From: Woeseiaceae bacterium
GTDB taxonomy: Bacteria; Pseudomonadota; Gammaproteobacteria; Steroidobacterales; Woeseiaceae
Reading direction: 5' to 3'
NCBI GenBank assembly: GCA_022615525.1
Contig: JAKEGN010000075.1
Location: forward strand, 1 to 7,622
Length of the DNA stretch: 7,622 bases
The notes beneath the pieces were generated by a model that saw only the letters and a list, made by a program, of their open reading frames with translations, made no database searches and was not told where the DNA came from. Shown piece by piece: positions 1-5,371 of the stretch (position 1 is the stretch's first letter; each line of letters begins with the position of its first letter). The position numbers were made by a program, and so were the translations under genes.

Positions 1-191
1 ACCGCCTGTCGACGGTCGAGAATGCCGAACGGATCATCGTGCTCGACCACGGGCGCATCGTCGAATCCGGTACCCACCCGGAACTGCTGGCGCTCGATGG
101 GCAGTATGCAGGTCTCTATCGGATGCAATTCAGCGACGAATCCGCCAGTGACGAATCCGGCGGCGACGAATCCGGTAGTGACAGGTCCTGA
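1..191 (+). CDS. msbA: Lipid A export ABC transporter MsbA, C-terminal end (partial)
   Basis: This is the last 63 codons of an ABC exporter, read from base 3; the 5' end lies outside the window. MsbA flips core-lipid A across the inner membrane using ATP. What is visible is the end of the nucleotide-binding domain: RLSTVENAERI is the stretch right after the H-loop (the switch His itself is just off the edge), followed by the D-H-G-R-I-V-E-S-G-T-H motif and the usual ending ALDGQYAGLYRMQF. After the conserved end there is an acidic serine/glycine tail built from a 5-residue repeat. The assignment rests on these motifs and on lpxK following directly, which is the classical msbA-lpxK pair. Another ABC exporter of the same family is possible from the fragment alone but unlikely given the neighbour. 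Confidence 0.9.
   Translation, partial: RLSTVENAERIIVLDHGRIVESGTHPELLALDGQYAGLYRMQFSDESASDESGGDESGSDRS
132..191 (+). repeat. 15-bp tandem repeat encoding the MsbA tail
   Basis: Four 15-bp units (starting at 132, 147, 162 and 177) form the end of msbA. The shared core GACGAATCCG recurs exactly at 135, 150 and 165; the fourth unit is diverged and contains the stop codon. The encoded peptide is (S/G)-D-E-S-(A/G) repeated, then S-D-R-S. It lies after the conserved end of the transporter, so it is a lineage-specific cytoplasmic tail, probably made by replication slippage. Confidence 0.8.
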
Positions 192-202
192 CGCGACCCG
201 GC

Positions 203-1279
203 ATGGTCAGACAGAACGGTAATGACCAGGACTGGTTGCAACGGCTGTGGTACGGAGAATCCGCATGGCGTTTCCTGCTGTGGCCCTTCAGCCTGGTCTT
301 TTCCGTCCTGGTCTCGTTGCGCCTGGCCCTGTACCGGATCGGCGTCTTCAGGAGTCACCGCTTGTCCGTGCCCGTGGTGGTCGCGGGCAACATCACGGTG
401 GGGGGTACCGGCAAGACACCGATCACGATCTGGCTGGCGCGGGAGCTCAAGATTCGCGGTCACAAGCCGGGCGTCGTCAGCCGCGGCTACGGCGGCAAGG
501 TAGGCCCGGTACCCGTCGAGGCGACGGCCGGCAGCAGCCCGGCCACGGTGGGTGACGAGGCCATCTTGATTGCGGCACGCAGCCGTTGCCCGGTGTTCGT
601 GCACCCGGATCGTGTGGCCGCCGCCAGGGCGGCGATTGCCGCCGGCGCCGATGTCGTCATCGCCGACGACGGCCTGCAGCACTACCGGCTGGCCAGGGAC
701 TACGAGATTGCCGTCATCGACGGGCTTCGCGGCACGGGGAACGGCCTGTTGCTGCCGGCCGGGCCGTTGCGCGAACCGCTGGACAGGCTGCAGTGTGTCG
801 ACCGGGTGCTGGTGCAGACCGAGGGCCAGGACGTGGACGTACCGTTTCTTCGCCGGCTCACGGACCGCTCCTCATCGGCCTTCACGCTGGTGCCGAAGCA
901 AATGCGTGAACTCAACGGCGAATCGAGTCGCACACTCGGTGACTTCGCCGGGCAAACCGTGCACGCCGTTGCCGCCATCGGCAACCCGACGCGCTTCTTT
1001 CGCATGCTGGAAGCACACGGGATGCGCGTCATTCCGCATGCCTATCGCGACCACCTGCAACTGACCGCGAAACACCTGGCGTTCGGCGACGGCCTGCCGA
1101 TCGTCATGACGGAAAAGGACGCGGTAAAATGCAGCGGACTTCCCGTGGGCAACTGCTGGTATGTCCCGGTAACCGTCAAGTTCCCGAATGCGGGCCGTTC
1201 GAACTGGCTGGAAGAACTGAATATTTTTCTGCAAAAGAAAAAGGAAGAACTTTGTCGAAGCAACGCTTCCACGTCGTAA
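203..1279 (+). CDS. lpxK: Tetraacyldisaccharide 4'-kinase LpxK
   Basis: LpxK phosphorylates the 4' position of the tetraacyldisaccharide 1-phosphate to give lipid IVA, at the inner face of the inner membrane. The 358-residue product is of normal length for the family. A hydrophobic N-terminal helix at about residues 22-46 fits membrane anchoring. The P-loop GNITVGGTGKTP is at 62-73, the VSRGYGG motif at about 92-98, GDEA at 117-120, and the DDGLQH motif at 155-160 carries the conserved acidic residues. EKDAVK near residue 304 is also typical. The gene starts 11 bp after the msbA stop. No strong ribosome binding site is visible, so translation may be coupled to msbA. Its 3' end overlaps kdsB by 28 bp; the last residues (a lysine-rich QKKKEEL stretch) also carry the kdsB ribosome binding site. 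Confidence 0.96.
   Translation: MVRQNGNDQDWLQRLWYGESAWRFLLWPFSLVFSVLVSLRLALYRIGVFRSHRLSVPVVVAGNITVGGTGKTPITIWLARELKIRGHKPGVVSRGYGGKVGPVPVEATAGSSPATVGDEAILIAARSRCPVFVHPDRVAAARAAIAAGADVVIADDGLQHYRLARDYEIAVIDGLRGTGNGLLLPAGPLREPLDRLQCVDRVLVQTEGQDVDVPFLRRLTDRSSSAFTLVPKQMRELNGESSRTLGDFAGQTVHAVAAIGNPTRFFRMLEAHGMRVIPHAYRDHLQLTAKHLAFGDGLPIVMTEKDAVKCSGLPVGNCWYVPVTVKFPNAGRSNWLEELNIFLQKKKEELCRSNASTS
1241..1246 (+). promoter_or_regulatory. Ribosome binding site deciding the kdsB TTG start
   Basis: AAGGAA lies 5-6 bases before the TTG at 1252, an ideal Shine-Dalgarno position, inside the lpxK coding sequence. No ATG stands at a comparable distance in the kdsB frame, so this site fixes the start codon. Confidence 0.75.
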
Positions 1280-2019
1280 TCCCGGCGCGCTACGCATCGA
1301 GCCGGCTGCCGGGCAAGCCGTTGCGGATACTGGCCGGCAAGCCGATGCTGCAGCATGTATGGGAACGCGGCAGTGAAAGCGATGCCGAGAGCGTCGTCAT
1401 CGCCACGGACGACCGGCGCATCGCAGAGGCGGCCGCTGCGTTTGGCGCGGATGTTTGCATGACCGCGACCACACATCCCTCCGGCAGCGACAGGATCGCC
1501 GAAGTCTGCAGGGTCCGGAAGTGGGCTGGCGAGCGCATCGTCGTCAACCTGCAAGGCGATGAACCGACCATGCCGGCTGAACTGATCAATCAGTGCGCGG
1601 CTTTGCTCGACGACGATGGCGCCGACATTGGTACTTTGGCATCACCGCTTTCTGCAATCGCAGATCTGCACAATCCGAACATCGTCAAGGTGCTGCTCGA
1701 TGCGAAAGGCTACGCGTTGATCTTCAGTCGAGCCGCCATTCCTCATGCCCGCAGTATGGATGCGCTGGGTCTGGCAAAAGACACAGCGCTGCACCACCAC
1801 GGAATTTATGCGTACCGGGTCCGTGCACTGTTGCGCATGGTCGCGGCCAAGCCATCGGCGCTCGAGATCTGCGAACAACTGGAACAATTGCGGGCGCTGC
1901 ACCTCGGCATGCGCATCCGGGTAGGCCAACCGAAAGTGCGACCCGGTGCCGGCGTCGACACCGACGACGATTTGCGCGTCGCAGACCAAGCGCTTCGAAA
2001 TGGTCGCAGGGATGCCTGA
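1252..2019 (+). CDS. kdsB: 3-deoxy-manno-octulosonate cytidylyltransferase KdsB
   Basis: KdsB makes CMP-Kdo from CTP and Kdo in the cytoplasm, the activated sugar added to lipid IVA. I place the start at a TTG because the KdsB homology begins there (SKQRFHVVIPARYASSRLPG), the site AAGGAA precedes it, and the product is then 255 residues, close to the family's usual length of about 250. The frame is open upstream to an ATG at 1129, which would add 41 unrelated residues read from lpxK. Motifs: the nucleotide-binding IPARYASSRLPGKPL at 10-24, VNLQGDEP at 98-105 with the metal-binding Asp103, HHHGIYAYR in the middle, ICEQLEQLR further on, and GVDTDDDL near the end with the second conserved acidic cluster. 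All key residues are present, so the enzyme should be active. It is probably transcribed with msbA and lpxK. Confidence 0.96.
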   Translation: MSKQRFHVVIPARYASSRLPGKPLRILAGKPMLQHVWERGSESDAESVVIATDDRRIAEAAAAFGADVCMTATTHPSGSDRIAEVCRVRKWAGERIVVNLQGDEPTMPAELINQCAALLDDDGADIGTLASPLSAIADLHNPNIVKVLLDAKGYALIFSRAAIPHARSMDALGLAKDTALHHHGIYAYRVRALLRMVAAKPSALEICEQLEQLRALHLGMRIRVGQPKVRPGAGVDTDDDLRVADQALRNGRRDA

Positions 2020-2026
2020 ATCAACA

Positions 2027-2065
2027 TTGTGAATTCTGTTCGTCTGCCTGGGCAACACATTTTGA
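2027..2065 (+). pseudogene. Stub of a low-molecular-weight protein tyrosine phosphatase gene
   Basis: Eight bases after the kdsB stop, one frame reads TTG, TGA, then I-L-F-V-C-L-G-N, then T-F and a stop at 2063. ILFVCLGN matches the start of low-molecular-weight protein tyrosine phosphatases (family pattern LFVCLGNICRSP), whose catalytic loop is CX5R. The match ends after the Asn, before the I-C-R of the loop, and the second codon is a stop. A phosphatase gene follows kdsB in a number of gammaproteobacteria, so position and sequence agree. Only eight residues support this, so a chance match cannot be excluded. Confidence 0.5.
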
Positions 2066-2214
2066 TTCCTGTAATAACAATCTCTTAGGTGATTCGGGCA
2101 CAATCCTGACTACAGGTTTGCAAGCATAATCTGGCTCGCCGGGCGTGGCACAGCCTGAGTATCGAGGAATCAGAAGCGATCCGTATTGCTGTCCGAGAAA
2201 CTTCGCGGTGTCAG

Positions 2215-2252
2215 GTAACCGCCAAGTGATTGGCTATTCACCCGGCGGTTAC
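2215..2252. repeat. 9-bp inverted repeat with nested inner stem
   Basis: GTAACCGCC at 2215-2223 pairs perfectly with GGCGGTTAC at 2244-2252. Inside the 20-base loop a second stem, GTGA with TCAC, is possible, leaving a 2x2 internal bulge. No T-run follows on either strand, so it is not a simple terminator. It could be an RNA structure, an operator, or a remnant of a mobile element. Confidence 0.6.
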
Positions 2253-2258
2253 ACGAGG

Positions 2259-2279
2259 ATCTTTGCGTACTCCAAAGAT
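2259..2279. repeat. 7-bp inverted repeat next to the larger hairpin
   Basis: ATCTTTG at 2259-2265 pairs perfectly with CAAAGAT at 2273-2279 across a 7-base loop. It begins six bases after the preceding hairpin, so the two form a tandem structured element. No function can be assigned. Confidence 0.5.
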
Positions 2280-2339
2280 AGCGGGCGTTGTGAGCTTGCA
2301 GCTTTCAATCGGCTGTTGAAACGATAAATAGAATGGAGA

Positions 2340-2765
2340 ATGACAATGAAGTAGCAGATCACCAGGCGCAATTTCCCTGGCTCGAGCGCTGCGGTAGTGC
2401 CAGCCGGCTTCGCTGCGGCACTGCCATCGGCGTACGCGGCGGTAGCTTCGACTGGTGTCCGGGCCGACATGATTGTTACGGGTGGCCGCGTGTGGATCAT
2501 CGACCCGGCCGGGCCAAGGGCCAGCGCCCTGGCGGTCCGCGGCGATCGACTGCTTGCGGTCGGCACAGACGAGGAAATCGAATCGCTGGCCGGTCCTGAT
2601 ACAGAGCGTGTCAACGCAGCCGGGCGGACGGTCGTGCCAGGGTTCATCGATGCGCACTGTCATCCCCTGGGTTCCGACGAGGCTGTCGGGGTGAATGTGA
2701 ACCTCCCCACGATCGCCGATGTCAGGGAGGCGCTGGCGAGGGAAGCGGCGGAGACCCCTCATTAA
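2340..2765 (+). pseudogene. Truncated Tat-secreted amidohydrolase (YtcJ-like), with amber codon near the start
   Basis: This is the N-terminal fragment of a metal-dependent amidohydrolase of the YtcJ-like type. Read from the ATG at 2340 (or 2346) it gives M-T-M-K, an in-frame TAG at 2352-2354, then QITRRNFPGSSAAVV and a hydrophobic, alanine-rich stretch ending P-S-A-Y-A. That is a typical twin-arginine signal peptide, so the stop breaks a formerly intact leader. GGAGA at 2335-2339 sits six bases before the ATG at 2346, supporting that original start. The mature part begins MIVTGGRVWIIDP and reaches PGFIDAHCHP, the first metal-binding HxH motif, then ends at a TAA after LAREAAETPH. The family is normally about 550-600 residues, so roughly three quarters is lost, including the remaining metal ligands. 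A shorter product could start at GTG 2397 or ATG 2469 but would be inactive. The truncation abuts the 23-bp repeats, which suggests an insertion element caused it. Confidence 0.8.
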
Positions 2766-2788
2766 TTGCATGTTCCGCCTGAATGCGT

Positions 2789-2874
2789 ATTCCGGTCCAT
2801 GCCGGCCACTGATTCCGGAGCATGCGGGGCCACCGTTCCGGTCCATGCCGGGCCACCATTCCGGAGCATGCCGG
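2789..2874. repeat. Four 23-bp direct repeats, possible IS21-type terminal region
   Basis: Units start at 2789, 2812, 2835 and 2858, an exact 23-bp period; the fourth is incomplete. The core is TTCCGG(TC or AG)CATGC followed by a (C/G)GG(C)CCAC-like end. The two variable bases alternate TC, AG, TC, AG, giving a 46-bp higher-order period. Multiple short direct repeats of TTCCGG...GGCCAC type near the ends are, as I recall them, a feature of IS21-family elements. TGTTCCGCC at 2771 could be the very tip. No transposase gene is visible nearby, so this would be a leftover end. A palindrome ATGCCGGCAT (2868-2877) closes the array. Confidence 0.55.
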
Positions 2875-2894
2875 CATAGGTGTGACGCGGGCTC

Positions 2895-2911
2895 ACCACG
2901 GCTACCGTGGT
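2895..2911. terminator. Hairpin downstream of the polyproline lipoprotein gene
   Basis: ACCACGG (2895-2901) and CCGTGGT (2905-2911) form a perfect 7-bp stem with a 3-base loop, about 40 bases past the stop of the minus-strand lipoprotein gene. No T-run follows on either strand, so if it ends transcription it is not a classical intrinsic terminator. It may instead stabilise the 3' end of the mRNA. Confidence 0.3.
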
Positions 2912-2950
2912 CTCGTTGTCCAGGTGGAAGCGGATCGATGGTGGCTCACG

Positions 2951-4177
2951 TTATTTCACGGCTTCACCGACGATCATCCGCTGGCCGTCGACGAACACGG
3001 CGAAGATGAATGCATCGTCCGTCGCCATATCGTCTTGCGTCGTGCCGAGTCCGTTGTAGTCACCACCGAGGGCACCGCAGGTTGCCGCGTCCGCCACGAG
3101 ATTGACGTCATAAGCGTTTGCCGCTGCATCGATAACGGAAACCTGCCCGCTAAGAACACAACCGGACGCGCTTTGGCCACTGATGGCGCCGTTCACATCG
3201 ATATTGAACGACGACATGTCGCCAAACAGGTCGAAGCTAGTGTACATAGCCTCCAGCGTCGCGAGATTGGCACCGCGATCAAACGTAGCATCGAATAAGG
3301 TCATCACGGTGATATCCAGGCCGACGCTGTTGACCGTCACATCGAGCGTGTTGTCTTCCGCAACCGTGCCGGAGCTGATCATCAGAGGCGCAATACTTGA
3401 ACCATCGGCCAAGCTCTCTCCCGGTGCGGCATACAGGTTGCCCGAACCGCTGACCTGATTTCCATTGACCTGAAACGTTCCGTGCGCGCCGGCAACAAGG
3501 TCACCCGTCGTCGCATCGCTGAGGACACAGACGAATTCGTCCTCGGGGTCGGGTGCAAACAGGCAGGCGATATCGTCCGTAGACGCCGTGCTGGGAAAGC
3601 CGAATGAAAACGAATCGATCACGATCTCACCCGTGTTGACGTCGATGACGACCGTGCCGATGCGCGATTGGCCGGGATTGCGGTTGACAGCGATCTCCAT
3701 AAACGCATTGGTGACCACTGTCAGCGAAATCTGTGCGCCGAATTCGTCGAGTACTTCAATTGTTGCGACATCACCCGCGGTCACCGTGCGCGTGAACAAA
3801 GAGAGCGACTCGCCAGGCGTCGGAAAGGCGACCGAGCCATCGGCGGTGTTGACGTGCCACGAGAATGCGCCGTTCGTATATAACTGCGGCACGCCGCGGG
3901 TCTCCGTTACGCCGCCCTGAAACACGGCCATGAATGGCGCGTTGCCGAGCGTGAAACCGTCAGCATCGTTGAATTCGAAACTGGTAACGATATCCGGGAC
4001 ATCGGGCGTGACCGCCTCACCAGTCCAGGTACCCGCAGCCGACATTGCCGGCGGAGGTGGAGGTGGCGGCGGGGGCGGCGGGGCAGGATTCGCGGCGCCG
4101 CTGCCACCCCCGCCGCAGCCGGCCAGAAGCATCAAAAAGGCAAGTGAAGTGAATGCCGAGAAAATTCGCGATTTCAT
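2951..4177 (-). CDS. Secreted lipoprotein with polyproline linker, function unknown
   Basis: The 408-residue product starts with a lipoprotein signal peptide, MKSRIFSAFTSLAFLMLLAG then Cys21 (lipobox L-A-G-C), followed by a glycine run, so Gly at +2 predicts sorting to the outer membrane under the enteric rule. Residues after the anchor form a linker with eleven consecutive prolines (bases 4049-4081), then a globular domain beginning AGTWTGEAVTP, rich in beta-type sequence. Two Cys pairs are visible, C-L-F...F-V-C in the middle and G-C-V-L-S-G...A-T-C-G-A-L-G-G near the end, probably disulphides. I recognise the C-terminal pattern (SGCVLSGQ, NAYDV, TCGALGG) as recurring in uncharacterised proteobacterial lipoproteins, but it has no function I can name. 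Start choice: GGAGG lies six bases before the ATG. The frame remains open far upstream, but that part is antisense-frame reading of the barrel gene. It has its own candidate ECF promoter 70-95 bases upstream. Confidence 0.85.
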   Translation of the reverse strand: MKSRIFSAFTSLAFLMLLAGCGGGGSGAANPAPPPPPPPPPPPAMSAAGTWTGEAVTPDVPDIVTSFEFNDADGFTLGNAPFMAVFQGGVTETRGVPQLYTNGAFSWHVNTADGSVAFPTPGESLSLFTRTVTAGDVATIEVLDEFGAQISLTVVTNAFMEIAVNRNPGQSRIGTVVIDVNTGEIVIDSFSFGFPSTASTDDIACLFAPDPEDEFVCVLSDATTGDLVAGAHGTFQVNGNQVSGSGNLYAAPGESLADGSSIAPLMISSGTVAEDNTLDVTVNSVGLDITVMTLFDATFDRGANLATLEAMYTSFDLFGDMSSFNIDVNGAISGQSASGCVLSGQVSVIDAAANAYDVNLVADAATCGALGGDYNGLGTTQDDMATDDAFIFAVFVDGQRMIVGEAVK

Positions 4178-4245
4178 GACCTTCCTCCGTAAACATATGC
4201 AACCACCGCCGCTATTAAGCGAGAACACGCGGGCTTGTACCGGTA

Positions 4246-4272
4246 GGTCGCGGCCAGACGGAAAAAGGTTCA
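4246..4272 (-). promoter_or_regulatory. Candidate ECF-sigma promoter of the polyproline lipoprotein gene
   Basis: On the minus strand TGAACC (4272-4267) is followed after 16 bases by CGACC (4250-4246). The -35 box overlaps the TGA stop of the upstream barrel gene. Start of transcription would fall near 4240, leaving a leader of about 60 bases. The stretch 4272-4234 aligns with 6636-6597, in front of the cytochrome lipoprotein, at about 30 of 40 positions, including ten identical bases ACCTACCGGT. Boxes with GAAC at -35 are typical for ECF sigma factors. Confidence 0.5.
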
Positions 4273-5355
4273 AAAGAAGATGTGTAGTTCGGCGAAGAAT
4301 TCGTCCCGGTTCTGAAAAGAGGCCTGTGGGATGCCGTCGTAGAACCGAGCGCCGAGTCGTGTTTGCAGGAACTGCATGGGCGTGTATTCCCACAACGCGC
4401 TCCAGCGCACCTGATGGTCCTCGCTGACGCCGTCGTTCGGGTCGAGGTATTCGTAGCTGATTTTCAGGTTGTGCCCTTTCCGGTAGAGCCAGTTGCCCTC
4501 GATTAATCCGGCGACCGCGTCGACGGATGCCGCCCCCGGCACGTCGTCGGAAATGAAATCGAGTTCGCCGAGCCAGACCACCGGGCCGGTCCTGACGCCG
4601 AAGAACGCGTTCTGCATTTGGCGGTCGCCTGCAGCAGAATCGGTCGCGCTGAAACTCACGCCGGCACGCCATCGCGGTTGCACGTAATGTGCGACAAAAC
4701 TCACCCGGTCGATAGAATCTACGACGGGACCGGTACCGGTGCCGTTTGTCAGCGACAACTGAGCCGACCAAGGTCCGGATTCATAGCCGAATTGCACGCC
4801 ACGGTCGGGAAGGTTGAAGTTGACGCCGGTCGCCAGACGTATGAACGCGCTGTCGTCCTCCAGCCGCAATCCGTACGGCAGCAAAAACTGTCCGGCGGTC
4901 ACGAAAAATCGGTTATCCCGTGTCTTCAGTTTCAGGTACAACTCGCGGTAATCGACATCATCGGGAGCGACCTTCTCGTCGACGTAGATCGACAGGCGAT
5001 TGGGGACGAGGCTCGCTTCGACATAGACGGTGCCGCGCCGGATCTCGAAGTCAGAATCGGAACCGGCAGCCGGCACGTCGATGGATTCGTAGCCGCCGCG
5101 CAGATCGGCGCCGACAGAAAGCCAGGATAACACTTCGCCGGTCCACAGACTCGTCGCCGGATCACCTAGCCGCTGCGCGGCCAGCTCGGTCTGCGCAAAG
5201 ACATTGCCGTATACGACGCGTTTGCCGCCGCCCGACGGGTTGCTGTGGCAGCTCGAGCACTGCATGCCTTTGTATACCGCGAGATACGGCTCCGCGGCCG
5301 CCGTCGTCCACAGCAGTAGCAGTCCGAGTGCAGGTATTGCTCTCAATCGCATCAT
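4270..5355 (-). CDS. Outer-membrane cytochrome-porin: monohaem N-terminus plus beta-barrel
   Basis: The 361-residue product begins with a signal peptide (M-M-R-L-R...LLLLWTTAAA, cleavage about residue 21) and then has a c-type haem site C33-S-S-C36-H37 in AVYKGMQCSSCHSNPSGGG. The rest is built of alternating amphipathic strands rich in Tyr, Trp, Phe and Gly (for example FEIRRGTVYVEASL, YLKLKTRDNRFFVTAGQFLL, VSFVAHYVQPRWRAGVSFSA) and ends in ELHIFF, the terminal Phe typical of outer-membrane beta-barrels. A single haem on a short periplasmic N-terminus fused to a barrel is the architecture of the Cyc2 class of cytochrome-porins, which move electrons across the outer membrane; this protein is shorter and I do not claim it is Cyc2. 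Start choice: AAAGGA stands six bases before the ATG at 5355. The gene begins 16 bp after the cytochrome lipoprotein stop, so the two are surely cotranscribed. A plain porin with an accidental motif is less likely given the neighbour. Confidence 0.75.
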   Translation of the reverse strand: MMRLRAIPALGLLLLWTTAAAEPYLAVYKGMQCSSCHSNPSGGGKRVVYGNVFAQTELAAQRLGDPATSLWTGEVLSWLSVGADLRGGYESIDVPAAGSDSDFEIRRGTVYVEASLVPNRLSIYVDEKVAPDDVDYRELYLKLKTRDNRFFVTAGQFLLPYGLRLEDDSAFIRLATGVNFNLPDRGVQFGYESGPWSAQLSLTNGTGTGPVVDSIDRVSFVAHYVQPRWRAGVSFSATDSAAGDRQMQNAFFGVRTGPVVWLGELDFISDDVPGAASVDAVAGLIEGNWLYRKGHNLKISYEYLDPNDGVSEDHQVRWSALWEYTPMQFLQTRLGARFYDGIPQASFQNRDEFFAELHIFF

Positions 5356-5371
5356 GTCGGGTCCTTTCCGT

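Larger units (their letters stand above)
2066..2339. other. Non-coding junction between kdsB and the amidohydrolase remnant
   Basis: I see no convincing gene here on either strand. A 60-codon frame from a GTG at 2145 has no ribosome binding site, matches no family I know, and overlaps two hairpins. Composition looks more AT-rich than the flanking genes in places (for example around 2058-2090). The end of this stretch should hold the promoter of the amidohydrolase gene; an AT-rich run ATAAATA at 2324-2330 could be part of it, but no matching -35 box at good spacing is evident. Confidence 0.5.

Noticed and set aside
1129..1251. N-terminal extension of KdsB from the ATG at 1129
   Set aside because: These 41 residues read lpxK in the wrong frame, share nothing with KdsB, and the TTG at 1252 has a good ribosome binding site.
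2215..2252. Inverted repeat considered as an integron attC site
   Set aside because: The outer bases do not fit the RYYYAAC and GTTRRRY boxes and the element is too short.
2145..2327. 60-codon plus-strand frame starting at GTG 2145
   Set aside because: No ribosome binding site, no recognisable family, and it runs through two hairpins.
2238..2846. Long minus-strand frames opposite the amidohydrolase remnant
   Set aside because: They mirror the coding frame of the pseudogene in GC-rich DNA and show no domain, signal peptide or ribosome binding site.
2789..2874. 23-bp repeats considered as a CRISPR array
   Set aside because: The units are directly adjacent with no spacers, and no cas gene is nearby.
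2822..3298. 158-codon plus-strand frame after the 23-bp repeats, considered as a transposase piece
   Set aside because: It starts inside the repeats and is mostly antisense to the lipoprotein gene; no transposase motif (for example a DDE pattern) could be seen.
2951..4771. 606-codon minus-strand open frame taken as one large gene
   Set aside because: The first 198 codons overlap the cytochrome-porin gene in another frame and look like shadow sequence (Arg-rich, no domain). The lipoprotein signal peptide and a GGAGG site fix the start at 4177.
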